Assembly (NCBI GenBank): GCA_964417835.1
Contig: CAYQJD010000004.1
Coordinates: forward strand, 1-46,438
DNA length: 46,438 nt
DNA from: UMGS1124 sp964417835
Lineage (GTDB): Bacteria; Bacillota_I; Bacilli_A; RF39; UBA660
Direction of reading: 5' to 3'
Shown: piece by piece, positions 16,422-25,076 of the stretch
How the letters are laid out: every line of letters begins with the position of its first letter
How positions within the stretch are numbered: position 1 is the stretch's first letter
Made by a program: the position numbers and the translations under genes
Notes under the pieces: generated by a model
The model's input: the letters and a program-made list of their open reading frames with translations, nothing else
Told to the model about the DNA's origin: nothing
Database searches by the model: none

Positions 16422-17207
16422 TTATTTATAATAAGCAAATTTATTTTCTATATAACAAATTAATATATAAGTTAAGTATGAAAGAATTAATAATAAGAAA
16501 ATTCCTGATACTACAAGATTTAAATTAAAAACTTGCGTTCCATATAAAATTAAATATCCTATACCAGCTTTACTACTTAAGAACTCTCCCATAATTACGC
16601 CGATTAATGACATACTTATATTTAATTTTAAAGTAGAGAATATTGTTTCTAAACTGCTAGGAATTACTAAATTAAATATTATTTGATATTTTTTAGCTCC
16701 AAAAGATTTTAATAGAGTTAGTTTATATTCATCTGTGCAAGCAAAGCCGTTGTAAAAACTTATAATAGATACAATTAAATTTATTAATAAAGCCATAATA
16801 ATTATTGCCTTATTATTTGCACCAACCCAAATCATTAATAACGGGCCCAAAGCTACTTTAGGTAAGCTATTAAGTAATGTTAAATAAGGATCAAATATTT
16901 TTTTTAATATAGGGAATGAATAGAATAATAATGCTATTATAAATCCGAGAAAGCTTCCTATTCCAAAAGAAACAATAAGTTCATATAAAGTTACAGCAAC
17001 ATTATTAAATAAATTATTATTTTTATAAAGATCAATTATAGAGATAAAAACTTTATAAGGGCTAGAAAAAATAAAACTATTAATAATTTTATATCTGCTA
17101 AGAATTTCCCAAATAATTAAAAATATAATCCCTATAAAAATTTGAAAAAGTTTGATTTTAATATTTTGTCGTTTTATTTTTTTTAAAAATGATTGTTGAG
17201 TTTTCAT
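16422..17207 (-). CDS. ABC transporter permease (SsuC/TauC/ThiX type)
   Basis: This 261-residue permease has about six membrane segments and the BPD_transp_1 signature: a sequence of the EAA-loop type, LLKSFGAKKYQIIFNLVIPSS, with the conserved glycine, then ISMSLIGVIMGEFLSSKAGIGYLI. This end of the family serves sulfonate, taurine, nitrate and hydroxymethylpyrimidine importers. Its start overlaps the ATPase stop by 4 bp (ATGA type), so the two are translationally coupled. The substrate cannot be told from the permease. Confidence 0.88.
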   Translation of the reverse strand: MKTQQSFLKKIKRQNIKIKLFQIFIGIIFLIIWEILSRYKIINSFIFSSPYKVFISIIDLYKNNNLFNNVAVTLYELIVSFGIGSFLGFIIALLFYSFPILKKIFDPYLTLLNSLPKVALGPLLMIWVGANNKAIIIMALLINLIVSIISFYNGFACTDEYKLTLLKSFGAKKYQIIFNLVIPSSLETIFSTLKLNISMSLIGVIMGEFLSSKAGIGYLILYGTQVFNLNLVVSGIFLLLILSYLTYILICYIENKFAYYK

Positions 17208-17947
17208 TTATCAATTTCCTTCCATAATATATCATAATAGTAGTAAAATTTTTCATCAGTTCGATTTTTTGAAGGAATACTTTTATTTAATAAATTTATT
17301 TCATATATATTTTTTATTTTTCCAGGTCTTTTTGACATTATTGCAACTCTATCACAAAGAGAAATACATTCTCCCAAATCATGACTTATAATGATTGTGG
17401 TTTTCTTTTCATTTTTTATTATATTATAAACATCATCACTTATATTAAGCCTTGTAATTAAATCTAGTTTTGAAAATGGCTCATCTAAAAGTAAAATATC
17501 AGGTTTAATGGCAAGAGTTCTAATCAATGCTACGCGTTGTTTCATTCCTCCTGAAAGGCTATTAGGATATTTATTTAAAAATTCGCCTAATCCATAAGTT
17601 TTTAAAAGCTGAATAGTATAGTCAACATTATCTTTAGTTGCAATTCCTTTGATTTTTAATCCTAAAATTGCATTATCTAAAATAGTTAGCCAAGGAAATA
17701 AAGCATCATTTTGAAGCATGTATCCAACAGTAAAATCAGTTTTGTTAGTTATAATTTCACCAGATGTTGGTTTTTCTAATTTTGCTATTATAGATAACAA
17801 AGTACTTTTTCCACATCCGCTATTTCCAATAATACCTATAATTTCATTTTCTTTAATATTTAAATTTATATTTTCTAAAGCTTCTACACATCCTAATTTA
17901 GTGTTATATGTTTTTTTTAAATTTTTTATTTTTAAAATATTATTCAT
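17204..17947 (-). CDS. ABC transporter ATP-binding protein (SsuB/TauB/ThiZ type)
   Basis: The 247-residue ATPase has Walker A GNSGCGKST near residue 42, the Q-loop YMLQNDALFPWLT, the signature NSLSGGMKQRVALIR, Walker B ILLLDEPFSKLD and the switch histidine in IISHDLGEC. LFPWLT after the Q-loop is typical of the nitrate/sulfonate/taurine group. It sits between the binding-protein gene (8-bp overlap) and the permease gene (4-bp overlap) in a three-gene importer operon. Confidence 0.93.
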   Translation of the reverse strand: MNNILKIKNLKKTYNTKLGCVEALENINLNIKENEIIGIIGNSGCGKSTLLSIIAKLEKPTSGEIITNKTDFTVGYMLQNDALFPWLTILDNAILGLKIKGIATKDNVDYTIQLLKTYGLGEFLNKYPNSLSGGMKQRVALIRTLAIKPDILLLDEPFSKLDLITRLNISDDVYNIIKNEKKTTIIISHDLGECISLCDRVAIMSKRPGKIKNIYEINLLNKSIPSKNRTDEKFYYYYDILWKEIDK

Positions 17948-18926
17948 AATAATTATTAATTAAATCATTATAATTAACATAATCTTCCAGTTGATTTGAT
18001 TCAATCATAATTTTTTCTAAATTTTTAAAACTTTCTTCACTAATATAAGGTGTAGATAACCAAGAATCATGTGATTTGTATCTTTCAACAATTTTAATTA
18101 AATCATTGATTGAAGTGTCTGGAAACTGGTTAATAATAGTATTTGCAATAACTTCTGAATCATTATTTTTAACAAATTCTAATCCTCTTGCTATCGCGTT
18201 TGTAAATCTTTTTATTAAATCTTCATTATTTTTTATATAACTTTTTCTTGCATTAAATGCTGTATATGGCATTTCTCCAGATAATTGTCCTATTGATGCA
18301 ACCACATATCCGTATCCAAGGTTTTCTAAAGCAGTAGCATTTGGTTCAAATAAATTTACATAATCACCAGTTCCACCTATAAATGCTCCAGATAAAGACG
18401 CAAAATCAACAGTAGTATTAATATTTACCTTATTTAAATTTACGTCACTATTTCTTAAAGCGTTTTCAAAATTTAATTCAGGCATACCTCCAACTCTTCC
18501 TGCTAATACTTCTTTTCCTTTTAAATCTTCTATATTAAAGTTTTCTTCTTTTGTTCTTGAAACAATAAACTGTCCATCTCTTTTTGTTAATCCAGCAAAT
18601 GTTTGAATGTAATCCTTTTCACCTTCGTTATAAATATAAATTGTAGCCTCTGGCCCACAAAATCCAATTTCGACATCTTTTGATAATACGGCAGCAACAA
18701 CATTATTAGCCCCACTAGTTAATACTACGTCAACATCTATACCGGCTTCTTTAAAATATCCCTTTTCTAAAGCAACATACCAAGGTGCATAAAATGCCGA
18801 ATGTGTAACTTCAGCCACAGTAATTTTTTCTAATTTTTCGTTTTTATTATTATATTTAAAGATAAAAAATGTTAAACATAAAATTATTAAGCAAATAATA
18901 CTTATAATAAGTATATTCTTTTTCAT
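17940..18926 (-). CDS. ABC transporter substrate-binding protein (NMT1/SsuA-like)
   Basis: The 328-residue exported protein begins with a signal-anchor helix (residues 4-24). There is no clear lipobox, only ILC near residue 17, so it may be tethered by the uncleaved helix. The mature part shows the NMT1/SsuA fold: SAFYAPWYVALEKGYFKEAG, then IGFCGPEATIYIYNEG, and LAGRVGGMPELNFENAL. Likely ligands include sulfonates, nitrate-like ions or thiamin, riboflavin and pyrimidine precursors, and I see no riboswitch upstream to settle this. An AGGAGGG ribosome binding site precedes the ATG. It is the first gene of the operon. Confidence 0.85.
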   Translation of the reverse strand: MKKNILIISIICLIILCLTFFIFKYNNKNEKLEKITVAEVTHSAFYAPWYVALEKGYFKEAGIDVDVVLTSGANNVVAAVLSKDVEIGFCGPEATIYIYNEGEKDYIQTFAGLTKRDGQFIVSRTKEENFNIEDLKGKEVLAGRVGGMPELNFENALRNSDVNLNKVNINTTVDFASLSGAFIGGTGDYVNLFEPNATALENLGYGYVVASIGQLSGEMPYTAFNARKSYIKNNEDLIKRFTNAIARGLEFVKNNDSEVIANTIINQFPDTSINDLIKIVERYKSHDSWLSTPYISEESFKNLEKIMIESNQLEDYVNYNDLINNYYE

Positions 18927-18946
18927 AAACCCTCCTAATCCAATTT

Positions 18947-18952
18947 ATTATA
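18947..18952 (-). promoter_or_regulatory. -10 box for the ABC importer operon
   Basis: A consensus TATAAT reads leftward 21 bp before the start codon. The expected -35 position carries only ACACAC, so the promoter may depend on an activator. Confidence 0.35.
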
Positions 18953-19054
18953 TTCTAAAATTTATTATTGTGTGTGTTGGAAATATTTTTTTAGAAAAAA
19001 TCATTAAATACATGCTATAAAAAAAGTATTATACTCATACTCATTTTAATTAAT

Positions 19055-19083
19055 TTACTAATAAATAATATACGTGTTATAAT
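19055..19083 (+). promoter_or_regulatory. Promoter of the P-type ATPase gene
   Basis: TATAAT at 19078-19083 has TTACTA at 19055-19060 with 17-bp spacing. The -10 is consensus and the -35 poor. The 175-bp region between the divergent ATPase and importer genes holds nothing else I can name. Confidence 0.45.
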
Positions 19084-19101
19084 GTTTAAGAAGAGGTTAA
19101 T

Positions 19102-21432
19102 ATGAATATTAATAAAAATTACAAAAGTGGATTAACAACTTTAGAAGTAGAAGAGAGAATAAATAAAAATTTAATAAATTATGTTGATGAACCAAAAACC
19201 AAAACTACAAAAGAAATAATAAAAACTCATATATTTACATATTTTAATTTTTTAAATATTCTTTTGGGGAGTTTAGTCATTTTAAGTGGAATAATTAGCG
19301 GGCAAATATTAAATTCATTAAAAAATTGTTTGTTTGTTGGAGTTATATTTACAAATACTATTATTAGTATTGTTGAAGAAATATTAGCAAAGAAAACAAT
19401 TGAAAAATTAAATGTTATTGCAGATACAAAAATTAAAGTTATAAGAAATGGCAAAACTAAAGAAATATCAAGAGAAGAAATTGTTTTAGATGATATATGT
19501 ATATATACTACAGGCAATCAAATTGTTACAGATTGTGAAATTTTAGAAGGAAATGTAGAGGTGGACGAGTCTTTTATTACAGGGGAAGAGAAGGTTATTA
19601 CCAAAAAAGAAAAAGATAATATTTTAAGTGGAAGTTTTGTTGTAAGTGGAAAATGTTTTGTTAAAGTTATTCATATAGGAAAGGATAATTATATTTCGAA
19701 AATTAGTAGTGAAGCAAAATATATAAAGAAAATAAATTCAGTAATATATAATTCTTTTGATAAAATGTTAAAAATATTAAGTTTTTGTCTCATACCTATA
19801 GGTATACTTTTTATGATAAATCAATTATATATATCTAATTTTAATGTTTCTTCTTCTATAATGAGCACAGTGAGTGCTTTAATAGGAATGATTCCAGAAG
19901 GACTAGTACTTTTGACAAGTTCTGCAATGGCTGTAAGTGTTTTAAGATTAAGAAAATATAATGTTTTAGTACAAGAATTATATGCTATAGAAAATTTAGC
20001 AAGAGTAGACACAATTTGCTTAGATAAAACTGGTACTATTACAGAAGGTATAATGGAAGTTAAAGAAATAATTCCATATAAAGATAATAAACTAAAGGAC
20101 ATAAAGAATATTTTGGCAAATTATATAAACGCTTTAGATGATAATAGTGTGACTTTTAAAGCACTGAAAGATTATATTGGAGAAAAAACGACATTTACTA
20201 TTTTAGATAAATTAAATTTTTCTAGTATAAGAAAATATAGCGGAGTTAGTTTTAAAGAAGGCAATTTTTATTTGGGAAGTCCTGAAAATTTACTAAAAGA
20301 TAATATAAATGAAATTGAAAAATATCAAGAAGATTATAGAGTTCTTGTTTTAGTTCAAAATAAAAACGAATTTAAAAATATTGATAAAAATATTCCTTTA
20401 GCCTTTATATTGATACAAGATAAAATAAAAGAAAATGCGAAAGAAACTTTAGATTATTTTAAAAGTCAAAATGTTGATATAAAAATAATAAGTGGAGATA
20501 ATAATTTGACGGTATCTAAAATAGCGAAAAGAGCTGGTATTGAAGATATAAGAAGTATTGACTTTAGTAAAGTATCTGATGAAAAAATTCCGGAAATTGT
20601 TAAAAATTATAATGTTTTTGGAAGAGTTAAACCTGATCAAAAGAAAAAAATAATATGTGCATTAAAAGAGAGTGGTCATTTTGTTGGAATGACTGGAGAT
20701 GGGGTAAATGATTGTTTAGCATTAAAGGAAGCAGACTGTTCTATCGCTATGGCAAATGGAAGTGATGCAGCCAAAAATGTTAGTCAATTTGTTTTATTAA
20801 ATTCTAAAATAGATAATTTACCTCTTATATTAAAAGAAGGTAGGAGAAGTATTAATAATATTGAAAGAAGTAGTTCTTTATTATTAAGTAAAACTATATT
20901 TACCATTATTTTAATACTTGTCTGTATTTATTTAAGTACGGAGTATTTCTTTATACCTATACATTTAACACTTATAACTATGTTTACAATCGGAATCCCC
21001 TCTTTTATACTAGCTCTTGAAAGTAATAATGAATTAGTAAAAGGAAACTTTTTAGAAAAGGTTTTTTTAAAAAGTTTGCCAAGCTCATTAACTGTAGTAT
21101 TTAATGTAGTAATTATAAGTTTATTTGAAAGACAATTCGGCTTAGATTCAGATTTATGTAATACTTTAACAGTATTTTTAACAGCAACAACTGGTTTTAT
21201 ATTTTTAAATAATATATGTAAACCATATAATTTATTAAGAATCATATTAATGTGTGCATTACTTATTGGATTTGGATATTGTGCAATATTTCAATATAGT
21301 TTTTTCAATATAAGTTATATTAATCAAGATACAATCTTAGTGTTTATAGTATTATTTATTTGTAGTTTATTTATTTTTGATAAAATTAATAATGCAGTTA
21401 AATTTTTATTGAAAAAGACAAACAATATTTAA
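19102..21432 (+). CDS. CtpE-like cation-transporting P-type ATPase
   Basis: The 776-residue pump has the actuator loop FITGEEKV (about 158), a PEGLVLL turn in membrane helix 4 (about 272), the phosphorylation site DKTGTITEG (about 308), and the hinge MTGDGVNDCLALKEADCSIAM (about 530). The PEGL followed by a non-proline residue and the absence of a metal-binding N-terminal domain fit the CtpE branch, whose mycobacterial member is linked to calcium uptake, better than the CopA or SERCA branches. It has about eight to ten membrane helices. Ion specificity is inferred only from branch resemblance. The gene after it starts 14 bp downstream. Confidence 0.85.
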   Translation: MNINKNYKSGLTTLEVEERINKNLINYVDEPKTKTTKEIIKTHIFTYFNFLNILLGSLVILSGIISGQILNSLKNCLFVGVIFTNTIISIVEEILAKKTIEKLNVIADTKIKVIRNGKTKEISREEIVLDDICIYTTGNQIVTDCEILEGNVEVDESFITGEEKVITKKEKDNILSGSFVVSGKCFVKVIHIGKDNYISKISSEAKYIKKINSVIYNSFDKMLKILSFCLIPIGILFMINQLYISNFNVSSSIMSTVSALIGMIPEGLVLLTSSAMAVSVLRLRKYNVLVQELYAIENLARVDTICLDKTGTITEGIMEVKEIIPYKDNKLKDIKNILANYINALDDNSVTFKALKDYIGEKTTFTILDKLNFSSIRKYSGVSFKEGNFYLGSPENLLKDNINEIEKYQEDYRVLVLVQNKNEFKNIDKNIPLAFILIQDKIKENAKETLDYFKSQNVDIKIISGDNNLTVSKIAKRAGIEDIRSIDFSKVSDEKIPEIVKNYNVFGRVKPDQKKKIICALKESGHFVGMTGDGVNDCLALKEADCSIAMANGSDAAKNVSQFVLLNSKIDNLPLILKEGRRSINNIERSSSLLLSKTIFTIILILVCIYLSTEYFFIPIHLTLITMFTIGIPSFILALESNNELVKGNFLEKVFLKSLPSSLTVVFNVVIISLFERQFGLDSDLCNTLTVFLTATTGFIFLNNICKPYNLLRIILMCALLIGFGYCAIFQYSFFNISYINQDTILVFIVLFICSLFIFDKINNAVKFLLKKTNNI

Positions 21433-21446
21433 AAAGGAGAATAATT

Positions 21447-22544
21447 ATGGAGTTTTTAAAAATTAAAGAAATGGTTAGAAATAATATTTTAGATGAAATC
21501 AGCCAAAATGAATATGATTCTTTACATAATGGAAAAGATAAGAATACATTTTTTTTCAAAGAAGAAGTTTTAAAAAGGCAACTAAAACTTTTAACAGAAA
21601 TGAGTTCTTTAGATGAGTTAGATGCAAATGTAGATTTTTTTAATGGTGTTTCTTCGGAGGATTTGAAAAAAGCCATTGATATAATAATTAATTATATGAC
21701 ATTTAGTAGAAATAATAATGAGTTTATAAATAATTCTATTAAATATGATAAACTAAAAGAAGAATTAGAAAAACATTTTAAAGATGTTTCTTTAAATGAG
21801 ATACATACTACAAAAGAACTAAAAAAATTAATAGAAGTATTAAATTCAATAATTAATAATTTTGAAAAAGAATCTAGTATTTTGAAGAAAAAGTTAAACG
21901 TTGTTGATTTTAAATACTATGATATTTTATTTGAAAATGTTAGAACTAAAAGAAGTACTAATTTAACTGATTTATTATATTTTGAAAATTATGATAGTTA
22001 TATTGTAAAATATATTATGAAATTAAAATATGAACTAACTTTAGAAAAAAATAAAACATTCAAGTTTAAAAAGAGCGTTGAAAAAGAAGAAAAATTAAAA
22101 GAAAAAATACTTTATTATGAGAAAAAATTACTTGATAATATAAATGAAACTGTGAAATTTATTTATGATTTATATAATAAATCTATAGAACTAAATTTAG
22201 ATTTGAATGAGTATATGAATGTACATTTATTTTATATATGTATTGAAGATGAAATTGAGGAGATTTTAAAAGAATATAATGAAGCACTTATGAGCTTAAA
22301 TAAAAACTATATTTTGTTAAGCAGAACTGATGAAAAATTATTTAAAAATTTAAATCATATTAATCCTTTTTTTGGACAATTAGTTTACAAAAATTTTAAC
22401 CGATTAGATAAAATTTTAAATGATTTAATTAATGCATATTCATACACTCTTTTAAACAAACGAATAGGATCTTTAAAAAATAATGAATTTAAACTTGAAA
22501 AACAGATTCGAGATGATGAAGTTGAAAAAAGAAAAAACAATTAG
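21447..22544 (+). CDS. Unknown coiled-coil protein coupled to patatin gene
   Basis: I do not recognise this 365-residue protein. It is hydrophilic, rich in Lys, Glu, Leu and Asn, has no signal peptide or membrane helix, and is predicted to be mostly helical with coiled-coil stretches near 90-150 and 205-255. It has an AAAGGAG site 8 nt before the ATG and follows the P-type ATPase by 14 bp. Its last 32 bases overlap the start of the patatin-like phospholipase in another frame, so the two are probably coupled and may act together, possibly at the inner membrane surface. It contains no enzyme motif I can see. Confidence 0.75.
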   Translation: MEFLKIKEMVRNNILDEISQNEYDSLHNGKDKNTFFFKEEVLKRQLKLLTEMSSLDELDANVDFFNGVSSEDLKKAIDIIINYMTFSRNNNEFINNSIKYDKLKEELEKHFKDVSLNEIHTTKELKKLIEVLNSIINNFEKESSILKKKLNVVDFKYYDILFENVRTKRSTNLTDLLYFENYDSYIVKYIMKLKYELTLEKNKTFKFKKSVEKEEKLKEKILYYEKKLLDNINETVKFIYDLYNKSIELNLDLNEYMNVHLFYICIEDEIEEILKEYNEALMSLNKNYILLSRTDEKLFKNLNHINPFFGQLVYKNFNRLDKILNDLINAYSYTLLNKRIGSLKNNEFKLEKQIRDDEVEKRKNN

Positions 22545-23583
22545 AGGATTAGCTTTAGAAGGTGGAGGCGCTAAAGGGTCATATGAAATAGGTGCATATT
22601 TAGCCTTGAAAAAAATGGGAATAAAATTTGATATGGTCGCAGGGACAAGTATTGGTTCTTTAAATGCCGCTTTAATTGTACAAGGAAATATGAAATTAGC
22701 AAAAAAACTGTGGCTTACTGCAGATAGTGAAATAATAGGTTTAAGTAAAAATTTTGTGAAGATTTATAAAAATTTTAAAATTAATAAAGAGAATATAAAA
22801 ATCTCATTTGACGAAATAAAAAAAGTTTTAAAAAATAAAGGATTAAACATTTCTACATATAAAGAAATCATAGATACATATATTTCTGAAGAAAAGATTA
22901 GAGCAAGTAAAGTTAAATATGGGTTAGTTACTGTTCGTTTGAAAGACTTAAAACCTTTAGAGATAACTATTAAAGAAATACAAGAGGGTAAACTTTCAGA
23001 ATATATTTTAGCAAGCTCATATTTACCTATATTTAAAATGAATAAAATTATAGATGATTCTTACTATTTAGATGGAGGATTTTCGAATAATTTACCTATT
23101 ACTTTATTAGAAAAAAATGGGTGTAATGAAATTTTTGCTATTAAAATAAATGGCATTGGGAATCAAAAAAAGAAATTATTTTCAAAATCAAGTATTACAG
23201 TAATTTCTCCTACAAAAGATACAGGACCTGTAATACTATTTGATAATAAAGATATTCAAGAAAATTTTAAAATGGGATATTATGATACTCTTTTAAAATT
23301 TGATAAAATTTGTGGATATAAATATTATTTTAAAAAATTTACTAATGCTGAATATATTATAAGAAAAATAGATAATAGTTTATTAAATCTTATAAAATTA
23401 AAGTATAAGACTCCTGATTTAAAAGAAATTATAATTAGAAGTATTGAAGATATATTGGAGTATAACAGTATTTATTATTATAGGGTTTATAAAATAAAAA
23501 AAATCATTAAATTTATTAAAAATAATAACTTAAAATGTATGAGTAAAATAGTTAATGATTTTGTGCATCAATTAAATTATTAG
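22513..23583 (+). CDS. Patatin-like phospholipase
   Basis: The starts ATG 22513 or ATG 22516 fit the family best; the frame is open further back to 22483 but those residues are not patatin-like. The oxyanion loop LEGGGAKGSYEIG, the nucleophile elbow GTSIGS (Ser about 46) and the catalytic DGGFSNNLP (Asp about 187) are all intact. It should be an active acyl hydrolase with a Ser-Asp dyad acting on membrane lipids. The C-terminal 120 residues are lysine-rich and unassigned. There is no signal peptide, so it acts from the cytoplasm. It overlaps the unknown coiled-coil gene. Confidence 0.88.
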   Translation: MMKLKKEKTIRGLALEGGGAKGSYEIGAYLALKKMGIKFDMVAGTSIGSLNAALIVQGNMKLAKKLWLTADSEIIGLSKNFVKIYKNFKINKENIKISFDEIKKVLKNKGLNISTYKEIIDTYISEEKIRASKVKYGLVTVRLKDLKPLEITIKEIQEGKLSEYILASSYLPIFKMNKIIDDSYYLDGGFSNNLPITLLEKNGCNEIFAIKINGIGNQKKKLFSKSSITVISPTKDTGPVILFDNKDIQENFKMGYYDTLLKFDKICGYKYYFKKFTNAEYIIRKIDNSLLNLIKLKYKTPDLKEIIIRSIEDILEYNSIYYYRVYKIKKIIKFIKNNNLKCMSKIVNDFVHQLNY

Positions 23584-23585
23584 TA

Positions 23586-23614
23586 TTGAAAATTAATATG
23601 AATAAATATATAAT
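23586..23614 (+). promoter_or_regulatory. Promoter of the YebC-family gene
   Basis: TTGAAA (23586-23591) and a consensus TATAAT (23609-23614) with 17-bp spacing. Confidence 0.65.
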
Positions 23615-23634
23615 AAAAAAGCGAGGTGAATCTA

Positions 23635-24348
23635 ATGGGGAGAGCTTATGAAGTTAGAAAAGCTAGTATTCAAAAAACTGGAGCTGCCAAAGCCAAATTA
23701 TATAGTACTTTTGCAAAAGAAATTTATTTAGCTGCAAAAGGGAATCCAGAAATAGATACAAATATTAATTTGAAAAGAATTATTGAAAAAGCAAAGAAAA
23801 GTCAAGTCCCAAGTGATATTATAAATAGAGCAGTAGATAAGGCCAAAGGTAATAATGGAGAAGATTACCAAACAGTAATTTATGAAGGTTTTGGGCCAGG
23901 AGCTAGTACTTTAATTATAAAAACTTTAACAGATAACGTGAATAGAACTGTCGGTTTTGTAAGAGCTGCATTTAATAAAGTGAATAAAAGTTTAGGTGTG
24001 ACTAATAGCGTAAGTTATAATTACGATTATTTAGGAGTTATTTCTATTAAATATGATAATGAGGAAGAAGTTTTTGAAAAAATAGTTGATAGTGGAATCG
24101 AAATCAATGATATAGAAAGTGAAGAAGATTTAATAACTATCACATGTAATCCATCTGATATACACAATATAAAAGATGTTTTAGAAAGTTTTATAAATAA
24201 TATTGAATATGAAATAGATGAAGTGGGGATGTATCCTAAAGAAAAAGTCAAACTTAATGATGAGGATAAAGAACTTTTTTTAAGGCTTTATAATTTACTA
24301 GATGATATTGAAGATGTAACAAACATTTACCATAATGTAGAACTATAA
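23635..24348 (+). CDS. YebC/PmpR-family protein
   Basis: The family's standard start MGRAYEVRKASI is encoded at 23635, 6 nt after GAGGTG, so the upstream ATG at 23626 is not the start. The 237-residue protein has the N-terminal helical domain, an IYEGFGPGASTLIIKTLTDN core and the GVTNSVSYNYDYLGVI segment. YebC-family members are described as transcriptional regulators, and some as translation factors that relieve ribosome stalling. The GRAYEVRK form resembles the YeeN/PmpR-like group that begins GRxxExRK. It is a monocistronic gene with its own promoter and terminator. Confidence 0.9.
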   Translation: MGRAYEVRKASIQKTGAAKAKLYSTFAKEIYLAAKGNPEIDTNINLKRIIEKAKKSQVPSDIINRAVDKAKGNNGEDYQTVIYEGFGPGASTLIIKTLTDNVNRTVGFVRAAFNKVNKSLGVTNSVSYNYDYLGVISIKYDNEEEVFEKIVDSGIEINDIESEEDLITITCNPSDIHNIKDVLESFINNIEYEIDEVGMYPKEKVKLNDEDKELFLRLYNLLDDIEDVTNIYHNVEL

Positions 24349-24362
24349 TTAAGTTCTTTTTT
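24339..24362 (+). terminator. Intrinsic terminator after the YebC-family gene
   Basis: AGAACT (24339-24344) pairs with AGTTCT (24352-24357), then a T-run. The stem overlaps the last codons of the gene. Confidence 0.6.
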
Positions 24363-24413
24363 CATATATATTTCATATTTTAATAATAAAATATTTGATT
24401 GAGGTGATTTGTT

Positions 24414-25076
24414 TTGAAAGTCCTGATTGTAGATGATGAAATTCTTATAAGAAATGTAATTAAAGAGTATTTAAAAAATGAAAATATTGAATTTGATGAA
24501 GCTGAAAATGGGAATATAGCTATAGAATTAGCAAATAAAAATAATTATGATTGTATAATAATGGATATAATGATGCCTAAATTAGATGGTTATAGTGCTG
24601 TAAAAGAGATAAAGAAAAATTGTGATGTAAAAATAATTATGCTTAGTGCTCGAGTTGATGAATATGATAAACTTTTAGGTTTTGATTTGGGAATAGATGA
24701 TTATGTTACCAAACCTTTTAGTCCTAAAGAATTAATTGCACGAATAAAAGCTGTTTGTAAAAGAAACGAATCAAAAAAAGATATTATAAAAGTAGGAAAT
24801 ATTATGTTAAATGATCTTTCCAAAACAGTAGAAATTGATAATGAAATTATAGAGTTTACACGTACACAATTTGATTTATTAAAGATGTTTTTATGTAATC
24901 AAGGTATAGCATTGTCAAGAGATACTATTATTGAAAAAATATGGGGATTTGATTATGAAGCTGAAGATAGAACCATTGATGCTCATATAAAATTAATAAG
25001 GAATAAATTGAAAAACTATAAAGATTGTATAAAAACTGTTAGAGGAGTAGGATATAAATTTGAGTATAAAGAATAA
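24414..25076 (+). CDS. OmpR/PhoB-family response regulator
   Basis: The 220-residue regulator starts at TTG 24414, preceded by GAGGTGA. The receiver domain has the acidic pair D7-D8, the phosphoacceptor D51 in IIMDIMMP, the conserved threonine/serine region MLSAR and K near 100 in VTKPFSP. The C-terminal winged helix ends with VRGVGYKFEYKE, typical of OmpR-type DNA-binding domains. The partner kinase overlaps its last codons by 17 bp. No target operator is visible here. Confidence 0.93.
   Translation: MKVLIVDDEILIRNVIKEYLKNENIEFDEAENGNIAIELANKNNYDCIIMDIMMPKLDGYSAVKEIKKNCDVKIIMLSARVDEYDKLLGFDLGIDDYVTKPFSPKELIARIKAVCKRNESKKDIIKVGNIMLNDLSKTVEIDNEIIEFTRTQFDLLKMFLCNQGIALSRDTIIEKIWGFDYEAEDRTIDAHIKLIRNKLKNYKDCIKTVRGVGYKFEYKE

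Noticed and set aside
18927..19101. Riboswitch (for example thiamin) before the ABC importer
   Set aside because: The gap lacks any conserved riboswitch core such as the TPP CTGAGA element, so substrate cannot be inferred this way.
22483..22512. Ten extra N-terminal codons for the patatin gene
   Set aside because: They are the other frame of the preceding gene, carry no patatin-like residues and have no ribosome binding site.
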